Assembly (NCBI GenBank): GCA_025266875.1
Contig: JALLLT010000018.1
Location: forward strand, 124,001 to 188,000
Origin: Fennellomyces sp. T-0311
Lineage: Eukaryota > Mucoromycota > Mucoromycetes > Mucorales > Lichtheimiaceae
Length of the DNA stretch: 64,000 nt
Direction of reading: 5' to 3'
Shown: positions 24,201 to 35,249 of the stretch, piece after piece
Layout: each line of letters begins with the position of its first letter
Position numbering within the stretch: position 1 is the first letter of the stretch
The notes under the pieces: model-generated
Told to the model about the DNA's origin: nothing
The model's database searches: none
What the model saw: the letters and a program-made list of their open reading frames with translations, nothing else
Program-made: the position numbers and the translations under genes

Positions 24201-25910
24201 CAAGCAACCTGTTCCAAAAACTGGCGCGCTGGCCGCTGCCATGATGGCTGCCACGGTAACTGGTGGCACCGGTTTCTTTGACGCAAGCAAAATGATGAAC
24301 ATCGAAGAAACGCGTAAAAAGATGTCGGATTCAAGCGACTCCTTGATGAATGTTCCTCGACATCAATCCACTCCAGCACTGGTCCAGTCACCAGCCCAAG
24401 AAAAGAACAATAGCAGCACAAGCGAGGAGTCTTCCTCGGAGGAAATCCCTCCTCATATCCAAATACCATCAGGACCATGTGCTTGTGATTGCGGAGACCA
24501 TTTGGATAAGATCGAGTCAGAGGTCGAATTGAACATTTCCGCCAAGCGGTTGTACGACCTCTTGTTTGCTTCCGAGGATACGGCGATTTGGGAAGCCAAG
24601 AATAACGCGGGCGGTGGGACGAATTTGCGCGTTGGTCAATGGGAAACTGTGGATGGTACACCTCAACGTGTACTCAAGTATATCTTGCCAGTTAGTAACC
24701 CTATGGGTAAGCATTGTATTTCTAATGTCTGGGTACGGGATCAGCACTAATGACATGCCTTGGAACAGTGAAACTGAAGGAGGCTGAAGTTGTGGAGACA
24801 CAGTCGATTTTGAAGAAGGAGGAGTATATGTAAGTCTTTTTTTTTCATGAACGCTGTTTTCAGAGGGGATGATGCTAACGAATACGTCAGTCGCTACGTC
24901 GTCCAAATTTCAACCAAGACTGCGCAATTGCCGTACGCCGATGCGTTTATACCCTCTGTGAAATACTGTATTAGCTGGATCAGCAAGACGCAATGCAAAC
25001 TAACGTGCAGCATGGGCGTAAAGTTCATAAAGAGTGTGATGGTTAAAGGTAATTTCCTCTACATATTATCCATACGCTCGTCCACTTAAAAAAAACCGTT
25101 GCTAGGCATCATTAGCAAAGCAGCACTCAAAGGAATGTCTGAGAGTATCGTATCGTTTGTGCCAATCTTGGAAGAAAAGGCAGCCGAATTGAATGGCAGC
25201 AAAAAGTCAATGGACGAGCCACTGGTTCGAACCGCCACATTGTCACGGAAATCACACGTTGCTGCCAAGGAGTCACCGCGCAAATCGACAACGACCGAGT
25301 CCGAAAAGTCATCCTCGTCGTTTGATGTTATGGGATGGTTGACGACGGCATACGATACAGTATCATCGTTACCACTTTCGATCCATGCTGGTTTATTAAG
25401 CTTGGTGATCTTGTGGATGATGTGGTCCTGGTTGTTCCGTGCATCTACTCCGGCGGAAGAACCGCTTCCAGTAATCCCGCAAGCAGTTGGTCGGGCAGTG
25501 TATCTCCGGGATCTGGAGGATGGATTGCTGAAAACGGAACTTCAGCCTGCTTACATTGATACAGAAAGGTAAAGATTTTTGCTTTTTAAATTATGGGAAA
25601 ATGGTGTATGCTGACTTGGTTATGCAGTTTCCAAATGTTCTTGGCAACACGACCCATAAACGGTAGTACATCGCATCAGTGGTTCAACATCAATCACCGT
25701 CGAATGGCAGTCGAACTCTTGTTTAGTCGAGAGCGGGTTGCCATGCTACGACACGATATGCTGGTCATATTCCAAATGCTAAACCAGGTGGACGCCCAAC
25801 TGCTAGAGAACGAATACATTAACTGGTTGCTGGATACACGGTTATTGTGTCGCATGAATAACGAGTCTTGCGACCATGTACATGTTCAACTTAAATCTTT
25901 TTTTGGCTAA
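21213..25910 (+). CDS. BAR-PH-GRAM-VASt membrane protein, LAM/Sip3/Ysp1-type sterol transporter
   Basis: Predicted lipid-transfer protein of ER membrane-contact sites, about 1345 residues. Twelve phase-consistent exons: 21213-21381, 21441-21509, 21565-21641, 21706-21777, 21833-22150, 22242-22636, 22690-23938, 23983-24706, 24769-24829, 24891-25048, 25106-25568, 25628-25910. Order of parts: BAR-like helices (1-270; FRKQHEKALERYEAQLHKYT), PH domain (about 295-390; WGYLFTRVSRMSWARKWFFL), a long Ser/Pro/Gln-rich linker, a GRAM-like domain (about 655-750; YTGRAFITQETFWYYSCVLM), VASt sterol-binding domain (about 960-1110; ISAKRLYDLLFASEDTAIWE), and one transmembrane helix (about 1187-1207; AGLLSLVILWMMWSWLF). 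This is the domain plan of yeast Lam1/Ysp1 and Lam3/Sip3, which bind sterol at ER-plasma membrane contacts. The C-terminal 140 residues after the helix are unassigned. Confidence 0.88.
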
Positions 25911-25986
25911 AACAGCGACTGCAACAATAAAAAGCTTCTTTTTTTGCTCTTTCTTTCTGTTCGCTTTTTCCTCACTATCGCTCGCA

Positions 25987-26593
25987 ATGTCGCTTTTGAT
26001 TCCAGCAAGAAAAGATCAGGATCCGGACCTTTTGCTTGCCTACGACTTGTTGACGCAAATCGATGGATTTCCTCAACCTGGCGTCATGTTTATCGATATC
26101 TTTCCAATCTTTCGAAACCCTGTAGCCTTGGCCAAGGTGATCGACCACTTTGTCAAGCATTTGGAAAACAAAGCAATCGATGTAATCGTTGGATTGGAAG
26201 CACGCGGATTTTGTTTTGGTCCGCTGGTTGCTCTCAAGCTGGGTATCGCGTTTGTTCCCATCCGCAAGAAAGGCAAGCTGCCCGGTGAGTGCCATCGGGT
26301 TTCGTATCAAAAGGAATATGGGCCTGTAAGCTACATACACTCCCGACACTGTTCCTCTTAACTCATCCATATGACAGGACATATTTGAATTGCAAAAGGA
26401 AGCGATCAGGCCAGATGCTCGAGTGGTGATTCTGGACGATGTGCTGGCAACAGGAGGAACTGCTGCGGCAGCGGAAAAACTGATCCAGATGACTGGTGCA
26501 ACGGTGGTGGAAAGCATATTCCTGATACAGGGCAAAGAATTAGATGGTGCAGCTGAACTTCAAGCACCGGCGTATTCATTGTTTAAGATATAG
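25987..26593 (+). CDS. APT1: Adenine phosphoribosyltransferase
   Basis: Purine salvage enzyme: adenine plus PRPP gives AMP plus pyrophosphate, in the cytosol. Exons 25987-26325 and 26378-26593 give 184 residues, the usual length. The start is preceded by a pyrimidine-rich leader. Visible motifs are the N-terminal FPQPGVMFIDIFPIF, the adenine-pocket strand VIVGLEARGFCFG, the flexible loop around RKKGKLPGECHRVSYQKEYG, and the PRPP-binding signature VVILDDVLATGGTA in exon 2. All active-site elements are present. It lies only 76 bases after the LAM-type gene on the same strand and converges on the PUF gene. A later gene in this window, AMP deaminase, consumes its product, though the two are 18 kb apart. 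Confidence 0.95.
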
Positions 26594-26926
26594 ATATAAA
26601 ATGCAAAAGGGAAAGAAATATAGATAAAAAAAAGGCTGGCGAAATAAAATAGAGGAAAAGAGAAGGTGAGTTTTTGTTTGCATGTACATTGTGTTGTGGG
26701 GATTATAGCGAGAGGGTCAGAAGAAATAGATAAATAAAGGGGTAAGAAAAACTCTCTAGAGGGACTAATACAGGCGTCGGCTCATGTACACATCAAAAGA
26801 AGATATTGCCCGAGCCAAGGTTCGTTTCTAAACTACTGGTATAAAACGAATGGCCAAGGCAACGAAAAGAAAAGAATATAGACTTATAAACAAAAAAGAA
26901 GGTGAAGAAATAATATAAAAAGAAAG
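26594..26926. other. Convergent 3' region between APRT and the PUF gene
   Basis: About 330 bases, A-rich on the plus strand, holding the 3' ends of two convergent genes. AATAAA-like strings at about 26643 (+) fit polyadenylation of APRT. No gene. Confidence 0.5.
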
Positions 26927-29900
26927 TTATCTGTGGCCCTCATCAGCCGAGCTTGTCAACGGCGATGCAGGCTCCACAGGCACCGGTGACGCTTTGCCGT
27001 CTTGTTGAGCAGCTGCTGCGAGATCGCTACTCAGGGGCAACAACTTTTCCACCTCTGCAGCGACAAATCAGTTTCAACGCGATAGACCGACGATTTTCAA
27101 GACTTACTCTGCGTCAAATGTTTGCCATATGTATACTTTCTCACCGAGTGGAGATACATTCTAATTTTGCTAACGAGCAAATCACGTTGCTCGCCATCAT
27201 CAACCACATCCAACATCTTTTGCAGGACATAGTTGGCGTATTGGTCCTTCATGAGCGTCAATAAGGGATACGATCCGTCTGGACGTGTTTGGAGTACTTC
27301 ATCAATCAAGGCACGACGATCTTCAATGTTGCCATACGCAACGCACTTTTCGACAACGTTGCTGGCAAATTTGTGCTTGCTCAACTGAAGTACATGTCCA
27401 CGGATCTTGCCAATGATGAGTTGCTTGTCCTCATCTTGGCCATGTTCTAGTATGTGTTGCACAACATAGTTGCCATACTGATCTTGAACAAGCTGGTTAG
27501 TACATCTGTGAAGTTCTTCCAGCAAGCGTTCCTGTTTCTGACAAGTCAGTAAAAAAAAGTTCTTTTCCGTATCCTTTGTAATCTTACAGTTTGATCTTCT
27601 GGACAGTGTTCAAACATGCGCTGGATAACACGACAGCCGTATGGGTGTGTTGCCAAGTGGTACACTTGTCCATGGAATGTATCGATAATGAACTGGATAT
27701 GCTGAGATGGAACGCGCTCGATCGCCTTTTGTACAACATGGTTGCCATTTTGGTCTTTGACGCATTTCAACACGCTGCCATCCAATTCTCGAATCATGGT
27801 TGCCTGCTGATCAGTCAATACATGCTCCAATGCCTACAATAGAGAAAAGTTAGTTTCATCTGTTTTCTAATGACGAGCAAGAAAGAAACAAACCTTTTGG
27901 ACAACACGACAACCGTACATCTGCAACGACAAAGAAAGAATATGGCCTTCCATCTGCTTGGCAAGAATAGTCTTTTGCGCCTGACTTCCATGCTCAAACA
28001 GCTTCTGAATCACGTAATTGCCGAAAACATCGGTCATCAACTGGAGACAATTGGGCAAGATTTCGTCGAACACAAGCTGCTTGTCATCGCTATTGGCCGT
28101 CTCCAACTTTTGCTGAATAAATCGAGACCCATGCTGATCGCCACTAAACTCAACCACGTGATCAACAATATCCTTGAGTTCGTACTTTTTGTTCTTGTTG
28201 CTACGGAATTCTTCCAACAATGGGCTACGGATAATATGTGCCGCGTCGGGTGAAGCAAGTGCTGCAGCAGCTGCAGCCGCAGCAACAGGGTTCGCCAATG
28301 GTTCATGCACAGGGATACCTGCTCTTGTGCGAAGTGGATTGCTGCCTTGTCCGGATGGCATGGCACCAGGAGGAGGTGTAGCAGCGGCCACGGCAGCTGC
28401 AGCCGGATTACCAGGATAATAAGGTATGTTGCGTAACATTTCGTGCGATTGCTGCTGTCGTAACATTTGGTTGCGTAGAAACATGATTTGCTCTTGTTGA
28501 AGCATGATTTGACGTTGGCGTGTTTGTAATTGTCGGATCAACCGGTCATTCATATTGCCATACGCCTCGTCATTGTTGCGATAGTCGAGCATCTCGTTAC
28601 GCATCAATGGGTCGGTCCATTGCTGTTGTTCGTTGGCACTTTCGGGACTGATAGGTATGCTGGCTAATCCGGAAAGCGACGGTGTCGATGGGAACTTGTT
28701 CAATTGTTGTCTACCGTCCATACGTTGTCGTCGCGGTTGTTCCATGAAACTCGACATTTCATCGCTTGCCCTGTCATCAAAGCCAAACCCAGCGCTGTTG
28801 CCAAGTCCACCGTATAGTGGCGGCGACATGGTGGCACTTCTTGGTTCCATATCAAATGGACTGTTGACAGGAGACATCATTCCGGTGGGAGTGGCGTTGT
28901 TACTCCATGACATCGGACTGGCATTCTCGCTCAACACGGCATCTAGGCTTTGTGGCGGTTTCATGCCTTGTCGGCTCATCCATTGCAAGTAACGTTGTTG
29001 TTGTTGTTGTTGCTGAGCAGCAGCGCGCGTTGCCTTGTCATCCTTCATTGTCTGCTTTTATGAAAAATTAGTTTCCATGGCAACAGTTGCCATAAACACA
29101 CACGTTACCTTTTCGTTCAGTCCGAGGCCACCCATACCCAACACCAAGTTGTTGTATTCGTGCTGTTCCATTACTTGACGCTGACGCTGTGTTGCCATGT
29201 GGCTCGTCGGCGGTGTTGAATTTGCACGAGGGGGCGGAGACGTAGTAAATTTGTAGGGTGCAGGAGGCGACATCGGTTGCGTTACTTGAAACTGCGGAAA
29301 CGGCTCTTCGTTGGACGGAGCGCCTTTGCCGTCATAGAAATGCTGCTCGGCGTGCGCCATGGACGATAGTTGGCTTTTGTAAGGATCATGGTGCAAGGGT
29401 GTGCGAGTGTTTGCGGACGAAGACTGCGTCATGGGGGCTCGGAGCTGGTGGGGGTCGAGTTCATTGTTGAATCGCATCATCATCAATGGATCCTGTTGTT
29501 TGTGTTGAGGCAGCGGGGCAAATGGAGATGCAGATCGGTTCTGCAGAAAAAAAGACATGAATTGCTGCTTATTCGATATAAAAACGCAAAATTCCCTTAC
29601 CCCTGGAACCGAAGGCTCGATTGAGCTGCCGCTTTCCAGCGGACCATGCAGACCGGGCGATACTAAGCCTGACGGACTCCACATTCTTCCGAGATGGTTA
29701 CTGCCCAATCCCCCGCGTCCGTTCAAGGTGCTTTCCGGATCAGAAAAGGCATCGAAATATCCATCGTCACCTAAAGTCCCCCCAAACACCCCAAAAAAAA
29801 TAACTCAGTCAAGCCGAAGCAAATCCCATTAACGCGCTATATTACCTTCCGAAGTGAACGCCTTGGACGGTTCAGATGGTGTCATCTGATTGGGAGTGGA

Positions 29901-30383
29901 TGACCACGCTTGGCGTGCAGAGTCGAACAGCGGCGACGCAACCGCCATGGGGCCGTAATTATTGTTTGCTTCCCAGGGGCGATTGGGATTGTTCATTCGC
30001 ATGGTGGGGTCGGCGAGAGGTGTGGTTGCTGCTGACGATGACGTGTCCCCGTGATGATGTCTATTGAGGATCTTGTCCGACAGTGGATAGTAAAGTAGAT
30101 GCTGATCGGGCGGTGCGCTGTTGGAACGTTGTTCTAGTTCACGCGACGAATCCAAGTAAAGGTCGGTGTCACAATCACCTCCTCGGCCTCTCATAAGAGC
30201 AGCCAGCTACAAGCACGCCGGTTTGTTATCTTTCCCGCAAACGCTCACCCAGTGGAAATCTTATATTACCTGGCCCTGTGGCTGATTCCTGGCCCTAGGC
30301 TGCTGGATATCCAATTGCTGGTTCTGGTGCTGTCGTACTGCGCTCGCCGTCGAATAGTCGGTCATAAATGCGTTTCTCTGCAT
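26927..30383 (-). CDS. Pumilio-family (PUF) RNA-binding protein
   Basis: Post-transcriptional repressor that binds mRNA 3' UTRs, about 1012 residues. Exons from the start: 30383-30270, 30206-29846, 29770-29601, 29540-29109, 29051-27894, 27833-27588, 27537-27108, 27054-26927. The N-terminal 640 residues are low-complexity (Gln, Ser, Pro, Ala runs), and eight PUF repeats follow. RNA-reading residues can be read off each repeat: R1 SRFIQ, R2 NYVIQ, R3 CRVVQ, R4 NHVVQ, R5 CRVIQ, R6 NYVVQ, R7 SNVVE, R8 NYVLQ. By the known PUF code this predicts the Pumilio site UGUANAUA. The last exon adds a 42-residue acidic tail. The leader on the minus strand is CT-rich (a GA run at 30757-30772 on the plus strand). 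All junctions use GT-AG and keep frame. Confidence 0.95.
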
Positions 30384-32615
30384 TCTGCTTCGTTATCCCT
30401 TCTCGTTACCCGGTAAAAGAGTTGGAAGAGGGCGGAATAAGGGGAAAGGGAGAAGTAATAAGAGCAATACGGTATAACGCCTGGGTTCTTCTCCTCAAAC
30501 TAGAGCACTTGGTTCTGCGTAGTGGGTAAGGAGTGAGCGCACGACGGGGAAGTCTTTCTGCGAATCGAAGGAATGACGACGATATGTGCGTGGTGTGCCG
30601 GTTTTTAAGGGCGCGCGGGTGCGAAAAAAAAAAGAAGGGAGAGCAAAAACAGCGGATTTGCGTGGAAAGAGTCTGAGTGAATGGAGTTTAAAGAATGTCA
30701 AATGTAGCAAAAGGAGAGAAGACAATCTCACCCGTGCCTCGCGGAGAAAAAGTGGAAGAGAGAGAGAGAGAGAAAGAGGGAAAAGTAAGATTGCGCGCTT
30801 GGTGATGAAGAAGCGAGAGTTGTAAGGGCGACAGAAAGGAACGTATGCTGTCCAATTTTGGTCTTTGAAAATAAGGTTTCGTCCGCCAGAAAAGCACCAA
30901 CCTCTCCAGCTTTTTTTTTTATTTTGACAGTCTGTCAATCACGAAACGTCTTATTGCTTTTCCCTCCACCGCTTCTGTACTTTTTCCACCGCGGCCCGGC
31001 GGCCCTCGCCTTTGATATACAGTGCTCAGTCGATACACGCATGCGCTCCGAGGAGAGCCAGAGCCAGACAGAGCGGCAAAGGGGTCGGGAGGGAAAGTCG
31101 CGTGTGTCCACGTTTTCGTGTTTGCTCGTGTCTGTGCTCTGTCTATTCCTAGGTTCCCAATTTTGGGCACGCTGCACGTTCATATAAGTCATCTGGAACC
31201 GCCGCGCTTAAAATTCCATATTGTCCATTGCCGCGCAAAAAGAAAAAAAGTGCGCCTTTATTAATAGCAACCGCATTTTTTGGCCTTTGCGTTTCGCAAT
31301 GGCATGTGCACACCAGCCAGCTTGTGTGGCGAAAAAGGTCCGACAAAAGAAAAAGTTGATCCGTGGGTTGTTGTACTGCGTTACTAACCTCTTTCCATAA
31401 ATTAATTAATGTTGTCTCCCATGAAATTTGACACGACTAACATCCTCACGACAACGTAAGTGGCTCTTATCATTTCCTAAATCATTTCTCACCGCGCCAC
31501 ACCTATTTGTAACTCAAATGTTGGTCACTGCATCCCAACGTTCCAAATTCACCCATTATTCCGTAACCCGAAGAAGCAATGTTTGCACACAGGTCGAAGT
31601 ATTTTCAAGCAAAGGTTGCTTATTTTTAATACACTAGTAAGGCAAAGGAGAGAGTCAATGGCCCAAATTCTAGAAAATACCAGCTCATTGTCTCGCAAAG
31701 CTTCTATCACGAACAAATATTTACGAATATCCGTCTTTTTCGAGAGACGACTCTCTTGAATTCTCGGTATGGTAATCCCTGTGCTTGTGTATCATCATTT
31801 CCAGCAAAGTGCTACCGAAATACGTAACTGCCCATATGGACTGAGGTATCTGAACATTACTAAGTACATATTAAAGACTTGCTATGCATACGTGTGTTAC
31901 ATAGGGCAGCTTGCGTATCAATTTTTCTAAAGTAATAACGTGCATTAAAAAGCGACTTTGTTTTCTACGCAGAACGCTTGTGGAATTAGTAAGTGACTTG
32001 TATGCGATTACTTAGAAATGCATCGGTTTGTACGTACGAAGCCATATCATGACAACAACAACAACAACAACCCGTGTGTATCCGTAACATTCGTTTTAAT
32101 GACAACACACGTATGAAGGTAACCATAGCAGTGTGAACGTACGTAGCTACGACACTGTACTTTTATTGCTTCCGTCATGCTTGTCCACCATACGCATGCC
32201 CCGTTTAATAATAAATTAATCACAGCTGATGTTAGGTTAAACGGTACGTGCATACGAAAGGCCATGTACAGTATCGTTATACCATAGATGGCATGTAGAC
32301 TTGCAATTAGCCTCGTCATTTTGATAATGAGCGCTTAACGAAAGTTGTAAATTACGTTGAACTTTGTTAACCTTGTTCAATTAACTTAAAATTGGTCCAG
32401 ATACTGTTGAGAGAGAAGAGGAGGGGAGGTTACAACATCCGATAATAGCCGATATGTCACACAGGATATACCAAAAGCGGAAGGACCTTCAAACAAAATG
32501 GCGAGGCATCGGACGAAAAGGTTGGGCAAAGAGCTGCTGCTATATTAAAAAAAAAAACTTATAGCACTAAAATGAAATGCTAAGCGGACTACAGTACAGA
32601 CTTATTTACACTTAA
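30384..32615. other. Long spacer upstream of the PUF gene
   Basis: About 2.2 kb with no supportable gene. The first 850 bases next to the PUF start are purine-rich on the plus strand, including a GA run at 30757-30772, and likely hold its promoter and long leader. A CAA microsatellite lies at 32052-32071. The many frames at 30495-31346 on both strands are by-products of biased composition. From 31350 to 32600 nothing is recognisable. Confidence 0.5.
32052..32071 (+). repeat. CAA microsatellite
   Basis: Six to seven CAA units in the spacer upstream of the PUF gene. Simple repeat without a visible role. Confidence 0.9.
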
Positions 32616-33761
32616 TTAATAGTCTAATTCCAACTTATTCGACACTTTATGACACGCTTCTGAGGCTTCCGAACATGCCTTAATTGCCCCGGCACCCGCT
32701 TGGATGGCCTCAAACAATTGCTTCAACTCCACCGGGTCCGTTGAACGCTCTACTCGTCGCAGCAAAAATTCCATTTTGTTGGCAATCGGTGAGGTATATA
32801 TGTTGATGTCAGGAAATGCTTCCTTTCGTGAATCCCTTCTAGTTGTTTTGGGTACTTCTTTCCGAGCTGGCTTAAGTACAGGTGGTGCATACGACTCGCT
32901 GTCAGTCTATGTAATAAAGCGTTAGTAAGGAGTTCAATGATATCTTTATGAGAAAAAAAAAGAGCATAACAACAGAAAGAGAAACCTTTTGTTTCTTTCG
33001 ATGCCGCTTACTCTTTTTTTTTCGTAAATATAAAGAAAAAAACGTCAAGCTCCTATTGTTGACATATTGAACTGTAACACACCTCAGGTCTAACATCGTC
33101 GTCATCCGTAGGTTCGCCTTTATATTCCGTAGGCTCATCTTCAGTCTCCTTGGCCAAATTCTCCTCTTCCAAATCATCGTTATATGTTCGTTCACAAATA
33201 ACACACACCATATGCCTCGCAGGATCACGCATTAAAGGTATCTGAAACAATTGGTTAGACTAACCACTCTGTTTTCCACATATTCATAGCTTACAGCATA
33301 GCAGGAAGGATTGGGACATGTTTCGTTGAGCAAAGTCCAGCGCTGAAGCAGCCGCTGGCCAATTAACTGGGACGCTTTGGACGACTGTTCTCGCCGACGC
33401 TCACGTTCTGCCAGTTCGTCTCGTTCAGTTGACTGTGTAACCGGCTGTGATGTAGGCAAGGTGGTTGTTGTTGTTGTCTTGGGTGCAGCTGTACTACTCG
33501 AAGAACTTGTAGGTAGACGATCATGCTTGACACAAAACTTGATCGATCCATCTTTTGATCGCATGATGGGAACGGGACAACCAGGCACAGTGCATGCTTG
33601 ATCTGTCATTACCTTTAGGATATTGAGTACACTTTTTACACTGCTAGTTCTGTTCGGATCTTTACCCAGCCTTGAAGCATGTAGGTGCTCAAGAGCGACA
33701 TTGCGTCGTTGTCGCTAAGCGATTCATTGCCAGTCTGATTAGTGGCAGGGTTTTGAAGCAT
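32616..33761 (-). CDS. Zinc-ribbon protein, ZNRD2/SSSCA1 (p27 autoantigen) family
   Basis: Small protein of 287 residues with two zinc ribbons of the Sjogren/scleroderma autoantigen-1 type. Exons from the start: 33761-33666, 33612-33295, 33241-33083, 32906-32616. The first unit reads LSTYMLQGWV then CTVPGCPVPIMRSKDGSIKF ending in CVKHD; the second reads IGQRLLQRWTLLNETC, PNPSC, PLMRDPARHMV and CVICE. The LLxGWxxxxxxC...C...C..C spacing matches the family. In other organisms the family is linked to mitosis and centromere antigens; no biochemical activity is established. The C-terminal exon is helical and unassigned. It lies 217 bases downstream of the GPATCH11-like gene on the same strand. Confidence 0.85.
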
Positions 33762-33978
33762 CGGAGGAAATAGTTGCTTTGCGAGGGCGACAGCAACTGT
33801 TCGTGATTTTAACTTGGGTGCTCTATATATCCCCGCTCATCAATTTCAAGCAACTCGTCATGTACAGTTGGGTACCTTCCTGGAGACAAAAGGATTCCCT
33901 GGTGGTCAACCACTCCAAACTGCTTCATGCCAACGCTTTTGTACATTTTATTGACATCCGCTCCTTGCCACCGAGGGA

Positions 33979-35063
33979 TCAATGTTCATCTTCCTCTGTT
34001 CCTGGGCAGTTCTCTTTGAGATCCTCAGCGTCATTGTATTTGGCGCCGCACCAGAAGCAATAATTGTGCTCGCTTCGTAAATAGCATACAAGACGATCCA
34101 ATCTATCGTCAAGCTATTTGCTGCCGTTAGTTCAGAAAGGAACATGCCGTCCAAATGGATCACAGCTTACTGGTAATGCATTGAGTGCTGCAACTTCTTC
34201 TGGCGGGTATGGTGATTCCTCTTCCTCTTTCTCTTCCTGCTCATCCTCCTCTTCTACTTCTTTTTCATCTGCATTTTCTTCCGCCTTTTCTTCTTTATCC
34301 TTGGGGCTGAATATCCACAAGATGTTGGACTATGATACAGTTAGTCTGTTGGTTCTACACGCCCCAGTGGTGCGGCTCACCTCGATGCCCTACAGAAAAA
34401 AGGAAGCTTAGTACGCTCGTATCAGTCAAGCGACCACCTTACTTTTTCTTTATCCAGTCGCTCACAGATGGCAGCTGCTGCCGTGCTTCTGCGTGTCAAC
34501 TTTGCTTCTTTAGCTCGATTCGCCATCAAATCCCGATACTCTTCAGGATCAATACGCGGGCGCTTGGCAGCCTCTTTTTCCTCCTCTTCTTCCAAAGCCC
34601 GTTTTCGTGCTTCAGCCATACCCAATCCCTCGCGACCTTTTTTTTTAAAAAAAAAAGAAAGGGTCAGGCAAGCCATTACTGCGAATACTCCAACGACTGA
34701 CCTTTCTTCAAGTCAACAGAAATAGGTTGTTGCAGTCCTCCAGACTTGCCCAAAGTCATGCCCTTTCTTTTCATCGTAAGTTTTGAGATCCTGCCCCATT
34801 AAAAAAACGAAAACCAACTTGAATCCCATCTTCATGAGCATTTTCATGCCTTTGTTGTCAGTGTCGCCAAGATTCCGTTTTAATCCCTCTTCGCGTGCTT
34901 CGCGTTGCAGTTGTTCTCGAGGCTTAATGTAGCCTTTCTTTTGTTGTTCGCGTAATTGTTGCTGTCGTCGTTGGCTGTACGTCGCCTCTTTGTGCGTCTT
35001 TTCATAATCTGCAGCGTCCTCGAGGAACTTTGCTGACATGTAATCGTCTTCTGAATCGCTCAT
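33979..35063 (-). CDS. G-patch protein, GPATCH11 (CCDC75) type
   Basis: Predicted RNA-processing cofactor, 268 residues (human GPATCH11 is similar in size). Exons from the start: 35063-34815, 34762-34702, 34636-34443, 34389-34381, 34329-34171, 34113-33979. The N-terminus MSDSEDDYMSAKFL matches the family. The G-patch is split by introns: LMKMGFKL, then GMTLGKSGG, then GREGLG. The C-terminal hallmark is present: YLRSEHNYCFWCGAKYNDAE followed by DLKENCPGTEEDEH. The acceptor at 34762 was chosen because the nearer AG would break the G-patch frame. Exon 4 is only 9 bases (Gly-Ile-Glu); skipping it also keeps frame. G-patch proteins activate DEAH helicases; the partner here is unknown. Confidence 0.85.
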
Positions 35064-35249
35064 GACATTCAAGATCGTGTGACCGGTTGGAAAAAGAAAA
35101 CCTTTGCATGCATGAATTCCCAACTTTTAATTAAGCATAGAGGATCAAATTATACTGGGTCCGGCGTAGCTGCTCTGGATATCTCAAGAACGGTTAACGT
35201 GGCAACTTCTTCCTGGCTAGCATTCCTGGCTTTTCAAGAAATCGAAACT

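Noticed and set aside
24059..24661. 200-codon minus-strand open frame opposite the LAM-type gene.
   Set aside because: It is antisense to exon 8 of a well-supported gene, has no domain and arises from codon bias.
30495..31346. Several overlapping frames on both strands upstream of the PUF gene.
   Set aside because: Produced by purine/pyrimidine-biased sequence; none has a domain or connects to exons.
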